From Bacteroidales bacterium (GTDB lineage Bacteria; Bacteroidota; Bacteroidia; Bacteroidales; GCA-2748055): a stretch of 64,000 nt of DNA. The position numbers were made by a program, and so were the translations under genes. The stretch is from assembly GCA_016936975.1 (NCBI GenBank), contig JAFGWU010000035.1, positions 1-64,000 on the forward strand, in the 5' to 3' direction. The notes under the pieces are model-generated. The model made no database searches, was not told where the DNA came from, and was given only the letters and a program-made list of their open reading frames with translations. Of the stretch, positions 8,644 through 15,284 are shown in pieces. Each line of letters begins with the position of its first letter. The stretch's first letter is position 1.

Positions 8644-8681
8644 TTATACGAAAATAGTAAGACAAAACTTATTTCGTATAA
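8644..8681. promoter_or_regulatory. Inverted repeat, candidate TetR operator
   Basis: Perfect 10-base arms TTATACGAAA (8644-8653) and TTTCGTATAA (8672-8681), with a second smaller dyad TAAG...CTTA (8658-8671) inside. It lies 7 bases upstream of the tetR start and just downstream of a predicted -7 element at 8690-8697, a position that would block transcription when occupied. Confidence 0.65.
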
Positions 8682-8689
8682 ATATATAA

Positions 8690-8697
8690 CAAAAGTA
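8690..8697 (-). promoter_or_regulatory. -7 promoter element of the tetR/export operon
   Basis: Read leftward it is TACTTTTG, matching TAnnTTTG exactly. The transcription start would fall at about 8683-8685, placing the inverted repeat over the initially transcribed region. No good -33 element is visible. Confidence 0.45.
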
Positions 8698-8730
8698 ATC
8701 CATTGTCAAGAAAAAATTCATAAACTTTTT

Positions 8731-8738
8731 TACCTTGG
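8731..8738 (+). promoter_or_regulatory. Possible -7 element of the sigma-factor operon
   Basis: TACCTTGG differs from TAnnTTTG at one position and lies 48 bases before the sigma gene's start. No convincing -33 element. ECF operons are often autoregulated from a different promoter type, so this is tentative. Confidence 0.25.
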
Positions 8739-8778
8739 ACATATTTCTGCGTATTATCATTAACTGAAGAGAACCGGA

Positions 8779-9324
8779 TTGGAAACGAAGAATCTGATAG
8801 AGTCCTGTATCAAAAAGGATGAGTCTGCTTTCAGGATCCTGGTGGACCGCTATGCAGGGTATGCGTTTTCGGTCGCTTATAGGGTGGTTAATGATGAAGA
8901 GGAAGCGAAGGATATTGTCCAGGAATCATTCATTGCGGCCTGGAACAGTATGGAACGTTTCGATTCGGGCAGGAACTTCAGCAACTGGCTCTACCGGATC
9001 ATTGTCAATAAATGTTTCGATTCGCTGAGGAGAGGGAGGCTGAAGGGCATTAACAGGACGGAAGCAGAGCATCCGGGAATAAGCAGGATCATCAGTGACA
9101 GCGATCCGGGTAAAAAGCTGGAAAATAAAGAGATTGGAAGGATTATCCGGCTGATGACGGGAAAGCTGAGTCCCAAACAGAAGGCGGTGTTTATCTTAAG
9201 TGCGCTGGAAGGGCTGTCGCACGATGATATCTCGGAAATTACCGGGATGGCAAAAAGCTCCGTCAAAAGCAACCTGAATCATGCAATAAAAAAGATAAGG
9301 GCATGCCTTGAAAAATACCTCTGA
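8779..9324 (+). CDS. RNA polymerase ECF-type sigma-70 factor
   Basis: 181 residues with the region 2 core (AKDIVQESFIAAWNSMERFD, then NFSNWLYRIIVNKCFDSLRR) and region 4 helix-turn-helix (LSPKQKAVFILSALEGLSHD, then ISEITGMAKSSVKSNLNHA). There is no region 3, as expected for ECF factors, and length is normal. The start is a TTG: no ATG is available upstream in frame, and translation from TTG gives the usual N-terminus (ETKNLIESCIKKDESAFRIL). Followed 2 bases later by a membrane protein likely to be its anti-sigma factor. It probably directs transcription of its own operon in response to an envelope signal. Confidence 0.92.
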   Translation: METKNLIESCIKKDESAFRILVDRYAGYAFSVAYRVVNDEEEAKDIVQESFIAAWNSMERFDSGRNFSNWLYRIIVNKCFDSLRRGRLKGINRTEAEHPGISRIISDSDPGKKLENKEIGRIIRLMTGKLSPKQKAVFILSALEGLSHDDISEITGMAKSSVKSNLNHAIKKIRACLEKYL

Positions 9325-9326
9325 AC

Positions 9327-9878
9327 ATGAAGCCTGACGACAGATACGATAAGATCATCCGCCGGCTTGCGGAGAACAGGCCGGAGCTGGATGACAGGGA
9401 AGCGCTGACCGATCGGATCATGCAGCAGATCGGGAAGTCTGCCGGAAATTTTCCGCAACGCTCCTTCAATGATTACGCCTTCAGCTGGGTCGGCATCGGC
9501 TGGCTCAGGTCGGCCATGGCTGCTGCAGCAACCATATTTATCGGGCTGTTCATTTACCAGCAGGTTCTGTTCAATCACAGGATACGCCTCCTGGAGGAAC
9601 AGCTGGTTAATACGGTAAATACCCTGAACAGGGGTCAGGAAATGGGGATCCAACAAAAGCTGCTGATTGAATCCGTACTTTACAGAAATAGTCCGGGGGA
9701 CAGCATCACGGTGTCCAGGGACGATCTTGAAACACTCATGAAAGCCTGGATGAAGGCTGAAAATATCGATGAACATCTTCTCGGGGATCCTGCCTACAAA
9801 GACCATATCAGGAATTTGATAAGGAGCAGGCTGGAGGAACCGGATGAACAAAACAATTCATTAAAAAATTTCAATTAA
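9327..9878 (+). CDS. Membrane protein, probable anti-sigma factor
   Basis: 183 residues. A cytoplasmic N-terminus of about 55 charged residues (DDRYDKIIRRLAENRPELDD) is followed by one transmembrane helix (residues about 60-81, LRSAMAAAATIFIGLFIYQQ) and a periplasmic helical tail. I see no zinc-binding HxxxCxxC motif, so it is not a ZAS-type anti-sigma factor. The assignment rests on its position 2 bases after the ECF sigma gene and the one-helix topology. The periplasmic tail may sense the signal or bind the lipoprotein encoded next. Confidence 0.6.
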   Translation: MKPDDRYDKIIRRLAENRPELDDREALTDRIMQQIGKSAGNFPQRSFNDYAFSWVGIGWLRSAMAAAATIFIGLFIYQQVLFNHRIRLLEEQLVNTVNTLNRGQEMGIQQKLLIESVLYRNSPGDSITVSRDDLETLMKAWMKAENIDEHLLGDPAYKDHIRNLIRSRLEEPDEQNNSLKNFN

Positions 9879-9879
9879 A

Positions 9880-10950
9880 ATGATCTCAAAAACGAAACGG
9901 ATGATTTTGCTGGTATTGATCGTGATGTTTCCATCCTGTATCGAAACGCACGTGATCAATACCGTTCATAAGGATGGCAGTATAAGCCGAAGCCTGATCA
10001 TCAGAAATGATGAGAATGAGTTTCCCCCCGAACTGATCCCGGTACCCTTTGACAGCACCTGGGCAACAGACACCACATGGGAGACGGGAGGACCGGATAA
10101 GGACGGCGACACGGTCACCTGGGTCCTGACGGCCACCAGGAAGTTTGCCGGTGTGGAAGAGATAAACGAGGCTTACAGGAATGACCGGGGGAGTAACCGG
10201 GATCTTCGGAGAAGTGCCGCATTTTCCAAAGAATTCATGTGGTTTACCACGAAATACAGATTCAGCGAGCGGGTGGAAGGGGTCCTTACCATCGAATGCC
10301 CTGTTTCCGATTTCCTGAGCGACGAGGAGCTCAGTTTCTTTTACCTCCCCGATGAGTTGAAAACCATGCAGAGAAATGGCAGCGACAGTCTCCGCATCAG
10401 GGAGCTGTCGGATGCGGTCGACCGGAAGAGCGATCAGTGGCTGTGGACCGTGCTTTTCAGGGAGTGGACCGGACTATTCTATGAACGATTCGGAAATCAT
10501 CCCGGACTGGCTGTCACCAGGCAGGAGATGTTATCGAGGGAAAAGGAGGCGGTTGAACTGGCCATAAGGGATTCCGGCCAATACGGGGGTGAAGATAAAT
10601 GGTTTATCCTGCTGTTTGGAGAAGCGCAGTTCAATCTTCTGGAAACAGAGATCGACAGTGCAACGAAACTTTTGGAGGAAAGGATTGATCCCTGCCTGTC
10701 AGCGGACGACTACGGGATGGAGATCAGAATGCCCGGAAGGATTGTTGCCTCCAACGGGTATGCGGATACCCAATCCGATTCCCTGGAGTGCGGGGGGATT
10801 CTCTGGACGGTTAAGGGAGATTATTTCCTGAACCAGCCTTTTGAGATGTGGGTTGAATCGAGGGTGAATAATTACTGGGCCTGGGCCGTCACCCTGGTTT
10901 TTATCCTTTTTGTGATCACCGGTTTTGTCATCCGGCGCGCCAGGCAGTAA
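9880..10950 (+). CDS. Lipoprotein with C-terminal membrane anchor, unknown function
   Basis: 356 residues. The N-terminus ends in a lipobox-like FPSC (residues about 17-20), suggesting a lipid-anchored export product; a second hydrophobic helix near the C-terminus (residues about 331-350, YWAWAVTLVFILFVITGFVI) is followed by RRARQ, the positive-inside end. Between them is an acidic, W- and Y-rich periplasmic domain I do not recognise. The gene starts 2 bases after the anti-sigma-like gene, so it is the third member of the sigma operon and may be its sensor or effector. The combination of lipobox and C-terminal anchor is unusual. Confidence 0.7.
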   Translation: MISKTKRMILLVLIVMFPSCIETHVINTVHKDGSISRSLIIRNDENEFPPELIPVPFDSTWATDTTWETGGPDKDGDTVTWVLTATRKFAGVEEINEAYRNDRGSNRDLRRSAAFSKEFMWFTTKYRFSERVEGVLTIECPVSDFLSDEELSFFYLPDELKTMQRNGSDSLRIRELSDAVDRKSDQWLWTVLFREWTGLFYERFGNHPGLAVTRQEMLSREKEAVELAIRDSGQYGGEDKWFILLFGEAQFNLLETEIDSATKLLEERIDPCLSADDYGMEIRMPGRIVASNGYADTQSDSLECGGILWTVKGDYFLNQPFEMWVESRVNNYWAWAVTLVFILFVITGFVIRRARQ

Positions 10951-10960
10951 GAAACCGTCA

Positions 10961-10980
10961 CAGGGGTCCGGGTTCCCCTG
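10961..10980 (+). terminator. Hairpin after the sigma operon
   Basis: CAGGGG and CCCCTG pair around an 8-base loop, 11 bases after the stop codon. There is no T-run, so it may be a weak or non-intrinsic terminator. Confidence 0.3.
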
Positions 10981-11103
10981 GTTGGAGTAAACAGGGCTCC
11001 TGCAGGAATCTTCCGGGTATTTTCAGAGTGCCTGTTTGTTGGAAATAACTGAATAATTCGTAAATTAAGGCAATATTTGGATGTTCCAGAGAACTGTCAT
11101 ATT

Positions 11104-11562
11104 ATGAAGTCGAAAAAAATATTGCTTTATGTCGCTTACTCGATAGGGATGTTTCTGGCTGCCCTGAGTTTTGCAATGATGATTCTGATGCTGTTTGATC
11201 CCGATGTCCAGGTATCGCTCAAAAAGTTCCTGGTTTACGGGGCTGCATTGGGTTTCGGGTGGGTCATTCTTTTGCTGGAGGCCATGTTCAAGCCCTTTAA
11301 GAGGCGGTTTATCCTGATCATTACCCTCATTGCCCTTCTGTTCACAATTTTCACCAGCATCATTGTGCACAGGCAGGAACCGTTCCAGATGTGGTACTAC
11401 TGGTTTTCCATGATCATCCCGTCGGTTGTGGCCTTTTTCTACCTGTTTGTATTTTTCTACAGCAAGCCGTCTGCAGAAGAGTCTGCTGAGCAGGTCACCG
11501 AGCCGGAGCCTCCCGTTGAAACCGGCACTGCCGGGGGAACAGCAGAAGGGAAGGAGCAATGA
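11104..11562 (+). CDS. Small four-helix membrane protein, unknown function
   Basis: 152 residues from the ATG at 11104; an upstream in-frame start at 11077 adds nine polar residues with no obvious purpose. Four predicted transmembrane helices at residues about 5-30, 42-62, 70-90 and 97-120 (for example FILIITLIALLFTIFTSIIV), then an acidic, proline-rich tail (EESAEQVTEPEPPVETGTAG). No family recognised. It lies alone between the sigma operon and prfB, converging with the latter. A long antisense frame over the same bases lacks any such structure and is rejected. Confidence 0.7.
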   Translation: MKSKKILLYVAYSIGMFLAALSFAMMILMLFDPDVQVSLKKFLVYGAALGFGWVILLLEAMFKPFKRRFILIITLIALLFTIFTSIIVHRQEPFQMWYYWFSMIIPSVVAFFYLFVFFYSKPSAEESAEQVTEPEPPVETGTAGGTAEGKEQ

Positions 11563-11572
11563 GCACGGTGTT

Positions 11573-12662
11573 CTAACGGCCGCCGAACTCCATCAGGTAG
11601 GATTTGATAAAATCATCCAGCCCACCGTCCATCACAGCCTGGACATTGCCGGTTTCAAGGTTCGTACGCAGATCCTTAACCAGTTTATAGGGATGCATCA
11701 CATAATTCCTGATCTGTGAGCCCCATTCAATCTTCATCTTTGAACCCTCTATTTCCGCCTGTTTCTGACGTCTTTTTTGCAGTTCGAGCTCATAAAGATG
11801 GGATTTGAGGATACGCATGGCATTTTCCCGGTTCTTGAGCTGTGACCGTGTTTCTGTATTTTCAACGGTAATCCCGGTCGGCAGATGCCGCAATCTTACG
11901 CCGGTCTCCACCTTGTTGACATTCTGTCCGCCTGCCCCTCCCGAACGGTAGGTATCCCATTCAATATCTGCAGGATTGACCACAATATCGATGGTATCGT
12001 CCACCACCGGTGTGACGAAAACCGAGGCGAAGGAGGTATGTCTCCTGTTGTTGGCATCAAAAGGGGACAACCGCACCAGGCGGTGAACTCCTGTTTCCCC
12101 TTTCAGGAAACCGTAGGCATAATCTCCGGTGAACTCCATGGTGACCGATTTGATGCCGGCCTCGTCCCCCGGCAGCAGGTGAAGGGTTCTCACCGAAAAA
12201 TCGTGTCTCTCGCCGTAACGCAAATACATCCTCATCAGCATCTCTGCCCAGTCCTGGCTCTCCGTTCCGCCGGCGCCCGGATTGATTTTGAGGATGGCGC
12301 TGAGCTGGTCCTCCTCGTTGCGGAGCATATTGCGGGATTCGAGCTCTTCCACCTGGCTGAGGGCGGTTTCATACTGCGCGGTAACCTCCTCCCCGGAGGC
12401 TTCTCCCGCATCATAAAATTCATACAGCACGTTCAGATCATCCACAGCGGAGGAGACCCTTTCGTAGGAACCGGTCCACCCTTTCAGCCGGGCAATGCTC
12501 CTGAGCTTCTCTTCAGCGGCTTTCGGATCATCCCAAAAGCCGGGAGCATGTGTAAGTTCCTCCTCCTCCCGGATCTGTTTCAGTTTCGCATCGACGTCAA
12601 AGATGCCTCCTCAGCGCATCCCGGCGCCTGTTCAGGTCTTTGACCTGTTCTGATGTGATCAT
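11573..12662 (-). CDS. prfB: Peptide chain release factor 2 with programmed +1 frameshift
   Basis: Release factor 2, which reads UGA and UAA stop codons. The gene starts at the ATG at 12662; after 21 codons the zero frame hits TGA at 12599-12597, and the rest is read in the +1 frame (GAC at 12598-12596), giving about 362 residues. The SPF codon-recognition tripeptide ([11 protein letters not shown]) and the GGQ peptidyl-hydrolysis motif ([13 protein letters not shown]) are both present. The slippery site is the classic CTT TGA C, preceded at 3 bases by the Shine-Dalgarno-like AGGAGG. RF2 thus limits its own synthesis. prmC, which methylates the GGQ glutamine, lies two genes upstream on the same strand. 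Confidence 0.95.
12596..12611 (-). promoter_or_regulatory. Programmed frameshift site of prfB
   Basis: Read leftward: AGGAGG (12611-12606), CAT, CTT TGA C (12602-12596). This is the known RF2 autoregulatory signal: an internal ribosome-binding-like sequence, a slippery CTT codon and an in-frame UGA. Confidence 0.93.
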
Positions 12663-12678
12663 AAGATTAAATTTTGTG

Positions 12679-12686
12679 TAAAGATA
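12679..12686 (-). promoter_or_regulatory. Possible -7 element of prfB
   Basis: Read leftward TATCTTTA, one mismatch to TAnnTTTG, 17 bases before the prfB start. It would allow prfB transcription independent of recX. Confidence 0.35.
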
Positions 12687-12719
12687 ATAAAAAGGCGACA
12701 GGGGGCAGGCTCCATCGCC

Positions 12720-12790
12720 TGCTCGCCCATTAATCCTTCGCCAAGGCTTCGGATTACACAGTCGCTCAATCGCCCATTCGCTCCATCGCC
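12720..12790 (-). repeat. Dispersed intergenic element, copy 2
   Basis: Read leftward: GAATGGGCGATTGAGCGACT, GTGTAATCCGAAGCCTTGGC, GAAGGATTAATGGGCGAGC. It shares the core of copy 1 at 3682-3742 (GACTGTGTAATCCG, then GGCGAAGGATTA, then TGGGCGA) and likewise overlaps the end of a leftward gene, here recX, supplying its last codons and stop. Confidence 0.65.
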
Positions 12791-13221
12791 TTATAAATAA
12801 CCTCTGTCTCAAACCCTCTCTGAGCGGTGAAACGGATCAGCTTTGCTTTCCTGGAAAGCGGATTTGTTTCCTTCAGGGAGCGTGACCTGGTTTTCAGCAG
12901 ATTCAGGCAGGTATCCATGTATGCTTCCTCCGGGATCTCCTCGAAGGCCTCTTCGATCAGCTCTTCCGGAATCCCCTTCACGATGAGCATATGCCTGATT
13001 TTAATCTTACCCCACCGGTTCAGCCTGAATTTATCCTTAACGAAAAAACGGCAATAGCGCCGGTCATCCAGAAACTGCTCCTGTTTGAGGTAGGTCAGGA
13101 TGGGTTCGACATCCTTTTCCGGGACCTGCCATTGCCGCAGTTTGTTCCTGATACCGGCACTGCACTGTTCACTCTGACTGCACAGCCGGGCGGCCCTTTC
13201 CTTAGCGTCATCCATTTCCAT
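12766..13221 (-). CDS. recX: Regulatory protein RecX
   Basis: 151 residues made of three-helix RecX repeats: residues about 5-45 (AKERAARLCSQSEQCSAGIR), 50-95 (YLKQEQFLDDRRYCRFFVKD and RWGKIKIRHMLIVKGIPEEL) and 100-150. RecX binds RecA filaments and restrains recombination. Here it is not next to recA but between prmC (6 bases upstream) and prfB, an arrangement seen in other Bacteroidota as far as I recall. The C-terminus (YKAMERMGD) and stop codon lie within a dispersed repeat, so the extreme C-terminus may have been altered by its insertion. Confidence 0.88.
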   Translation of the reverse strand: MEMDDAKERAARLCSQSEQCSAGIRNKLRQWQVPEKDVEPILTYLKQEQFLDDRRYCRFFVKDKFRLNRWGKIKIRHMLIVKGIPEELIEEAFEEIPEEAYMDTCLNLLKTRSRSLKETNPLSRKAKLIRFTAQRGFETEVIYKAMERMGD

Positions 13222-13227
13222 GGGTTC

Positions 13228-14088
13228 TCATTTTTTTGCATGAATGAACCGGTCCTTTTCCTGCAGGTCCTTAAGGATGCGGCAATCGCTGAATCCGAAT
13301 CCAGTAAAAAGGTCCAGCATTTCCGGTCCGAATTTTTCATTGATTTCCAGCCACAGGTCACCGGCTTTTTTCAAATGTTCCCGGGCATAGCCGGCAATGG
13401 CCCTGTAAAAGATCAGCGGGTCGGTATCCTCAACAAACAGCGCTGCCGGGGGTTCGTGATCCAGCACATTGCCTTGCATGAACTTTTTCTCGTAATGGGT
13501 GACATAGGGCGGATTGCTGATGATGAGATCAAAACGGCCGGTTAATTCTGCCTCCGGGTTCCTGAGGAAATCCAGCTCCACGAATCGGATGTCCGCATGA
13601 TGCAATCCCGCATTGCGCTCCGCAACGGAAAGCGCATCCGCATAGCGGTCGATGGCGGTTATCCTGGCGCCGGGAAGATGTTTCTTCAGTGCAATGGCGA
13701 TGCACCCGCTTCCCGTCCCGATGTCGAGGATGGCCGGATGCAGACGGTTCATGTTCCTGATGACCATGTCCACCATCAGTTCCGTTTCAGGACGCGGGAT
13801 CAGTACATGCTTGCTGACATGGATCTTCAGTCCGTAAAAAATTGTATAACCCAGGATGTACTGAATCGGCTTGTTATTGGTAATTTCAGTTACAATTTCA
13901 TTAATTTGCGGAATAATTTCCGGCTGGCACGGTTTATCCGGGTACCTGAAAGCATCCAGGTAATTGAGTCCCACATGGTCAAACACCATCCGGATTAACG
14001 AGTCCGTTTCGCGGGGATCGCAGACCGGCCCGATCTGCTCCTTCATGAAGCGGTGCAGCTGATTCAGATTGCATGTTTGTGAAAGCAT
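13228..14088 (-). CDS. prmC: Release factor glutamine N5-methyltransferase
   Basis: 286 residues. An N-terminal helical substrate-recognition domain (residues 1-85) is followed by a SAM-dependent Rossmann methyltransferase: motif I ILDIGTGSGCIAIALKKHLP, acidic residue ITAIDRYADAL and the catalytic NPPY (IISNPPYV), which identifies the HemK/PrmC family. It methylates the glutamine of the GGQ loop in RF1 and RF2, speeding termination. Clustering with prfB supports the call. The gene starts 31 bases from the divergent ribD. Confidence 0.93.
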   Translation of the reverse strand: MLSQTCNLNQLHRFMKEQIGPVCDPRETDSLIRMVFDHVGLNYLDAFRYPDKPCQPEIIPQINEIVTEITNNKPIQYILGYTIFYGLKIHVSKHVLIPRPETELMVDMVIRNMNRLHPAILDIGTGSGCIAIALKKHLPGARITAIDRYADALSVAERNAGLHHADIRFVELDFLRNPEAELTGRFDLIISNPPYVTHYEKKFMQGNVLDHEPPAALFVEDTDPLIFYRAIAGYAREHLKKAGDLWLEINEKFGPEMLDLFTGFGFSDCRILKDLQEKDRFIHAKK

Positions 14089-14119
14089 AATTCAAATTTA
14101 GCAATAAACGACTCAACTG

Positions 14120-15181
14120 TTGAGCAAACAGGATGAAATATACATGCGCCGGTGTTTCGAGCTGGCCAGAAAGGGATTGGGATTTACCAGGACCAACCCC
14201 CTGGTCGGGTGTGTGATCGCTCACGGGAACCGCATCATCGGGGAGGGGTATCACCACCGGTTCGGCGGACCCCATGCAGAGGTGCTGGCCATCCGGTCGG
14301 TGCAGGATCCATCCCTGCTTCCCGAATCGGTGCTGTATGTTAACCTCGAACCCTGTTCGCATTTCGGCAAGACGCCGCCCTGCTCCCTGTTGATCCAGCA
14401 GAAAGGAATCCGGAAAGTGGTGGTGTCCAATGAAGATCCTTTTTATGAGGTGAACGGGGCCGGTATCAGGATGCTCCGGGAGAGTGGCGCGGAGGTTGAG
14501 GTGGGTCTGCTCCGGGAGGAAGGTTATGAAGTGAACAGGCGGTTTTTTTCCTATCACCGTCTGAAGCGGCCCTATATCATCCTGAAATGGGCCCAGACTG
14601 CCGATGGATTTATCGATTTGAACCGCAATCCCGGGGATCCCATCGGGCCGAACTGGATAACCGATGAGGTCAGCCGGACCCTGGTTCACAAATGGCGTAC
14701 AGAGGAGGCAGGGATATTAATAGGGACCGATACGGTTATCCGGGATAATCCACGGCTGAATGTGCGGCAATGGACAGGAAGTAATCCCGTCAGGATTACC
14801 ATCGACCGGAAGGGCAGGCTCCCCGACGGACTGCATTTGCTGGACGGCTCGACCCAAACGGTGGTTTTTAATTGTGCCCCGGTAAGATATTCCGGAAAAA
14901 TAAGGAGTATCATCATTGATCATGATTTTACACTGAATGAACTTCTGGGCGAATTATTCAATATGCAGATCATTTCTGTTATCGTGGAAGGGGGACGGAG
15001 ATTGCTCGATTCGTTCATTAAGGAGGGATTATGGGATGAGGCCCGGGTATTTACGGGCCGCGTGGTTTTCAGTTCCGGCGTCAGGGCGCCGCTGCTTGAG
15101 TCCAAACCGGTTGAATCCATAAATTTCCATGACAACAGGCTGGAATACTACCGCAATAAAATGAACGATTTACAGCACTGA
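14120..15181 (+). CDS. ribD: Bifunctional riboflavin deaminase/reductase
   Basis: 353 residues; catalyses the second and third steps of riboflavin synthesis (deamination of the pyrimidine, then reduction of the ribosyl side chain). Deaminase domain (residues about 1-145): HAEVLA zinc/catalytic site and PCSHFGKTPPC zinc cysteines. Reductase domain (about 148-345): RPYIILKWAQTADGFID, GILIGTDTVIRDNPRLNVR and IISVIVEGGRRLLDSFI. The likely start is a TTG at 14120, because homologues begin with a few residues before YMRRCFELA; an ATG at 14144 is the alternative. No FMN riboswitch fits in the 31-base gap to prmC, and no other rib genes are near. Confidence 0.93.
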   Translation: MSKQDEIYMRRCFELARKGLGFTRTNPLVGCVIAHGNRIIGEGYHHRFGGPHAEVLAIRSVQDPSLLPESVLYVNLEPCSHFGKTPPCSLLIQQKGIRKVVVSNEDPFYEVNGAGIRMLRESGAEVEVGLLREEGYEVNRRFFSYHRLKRPYIILKWAQTADGFIDLNRNPGDPIGPNWITDEVSRTLVHKWRTEEAGILIGTDTVIRDNPRLNVRQWTGSNPVRITIDRKGRLPDGLHLLDGSTQTVVFNCAPVRYSGKIRSIIIDHDFTLNELLGELFNMQIISVIVEGGRRLLDSFIKEGLWDEARVFTGRVVFSSGVRAPLLESKPVESINFHDNRLEYYRNKMNDLQH

Positions 15182-15206
15182 TTCGTCAATTCATTTACAG
15201 ATTCCC

Positions 15207-15214
15207 TATTTTTG
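15207..15214 (+). promoter_or_regulatory. Possible -7 element of the TPR-caspase gene
   Basis: TATTTTTG matches TAnnTTTG and lies 71 bases before the ATG. The -33 region is weak (TTCG at 15182). Confidence 0.4.
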
Positions 15215-15284
15215 TCTAAAAGGTGTAACTTGGCGTAACACTTTTAAAGGTGAAGCGTAAAAAAATAAATAAAAAAAGTTGATT

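Noticed and set aside
11065-11559. 164-residue leftward frame overlapping the small membrane protein
   Set aside because: The rightward frame has four clear transmembrane helices; the leftward one has none.
12597-12812. A 71-residue leftward frame ending at the prfB TGA, which would suggest a broken prfB
   Set aside because: The break is the programmed +1 frameshift site, not a mutation.
14089-14119. FMN riboswitch upstream of ribD
   Set aside because: The gap is only 31 bases, too short for an RFN element.
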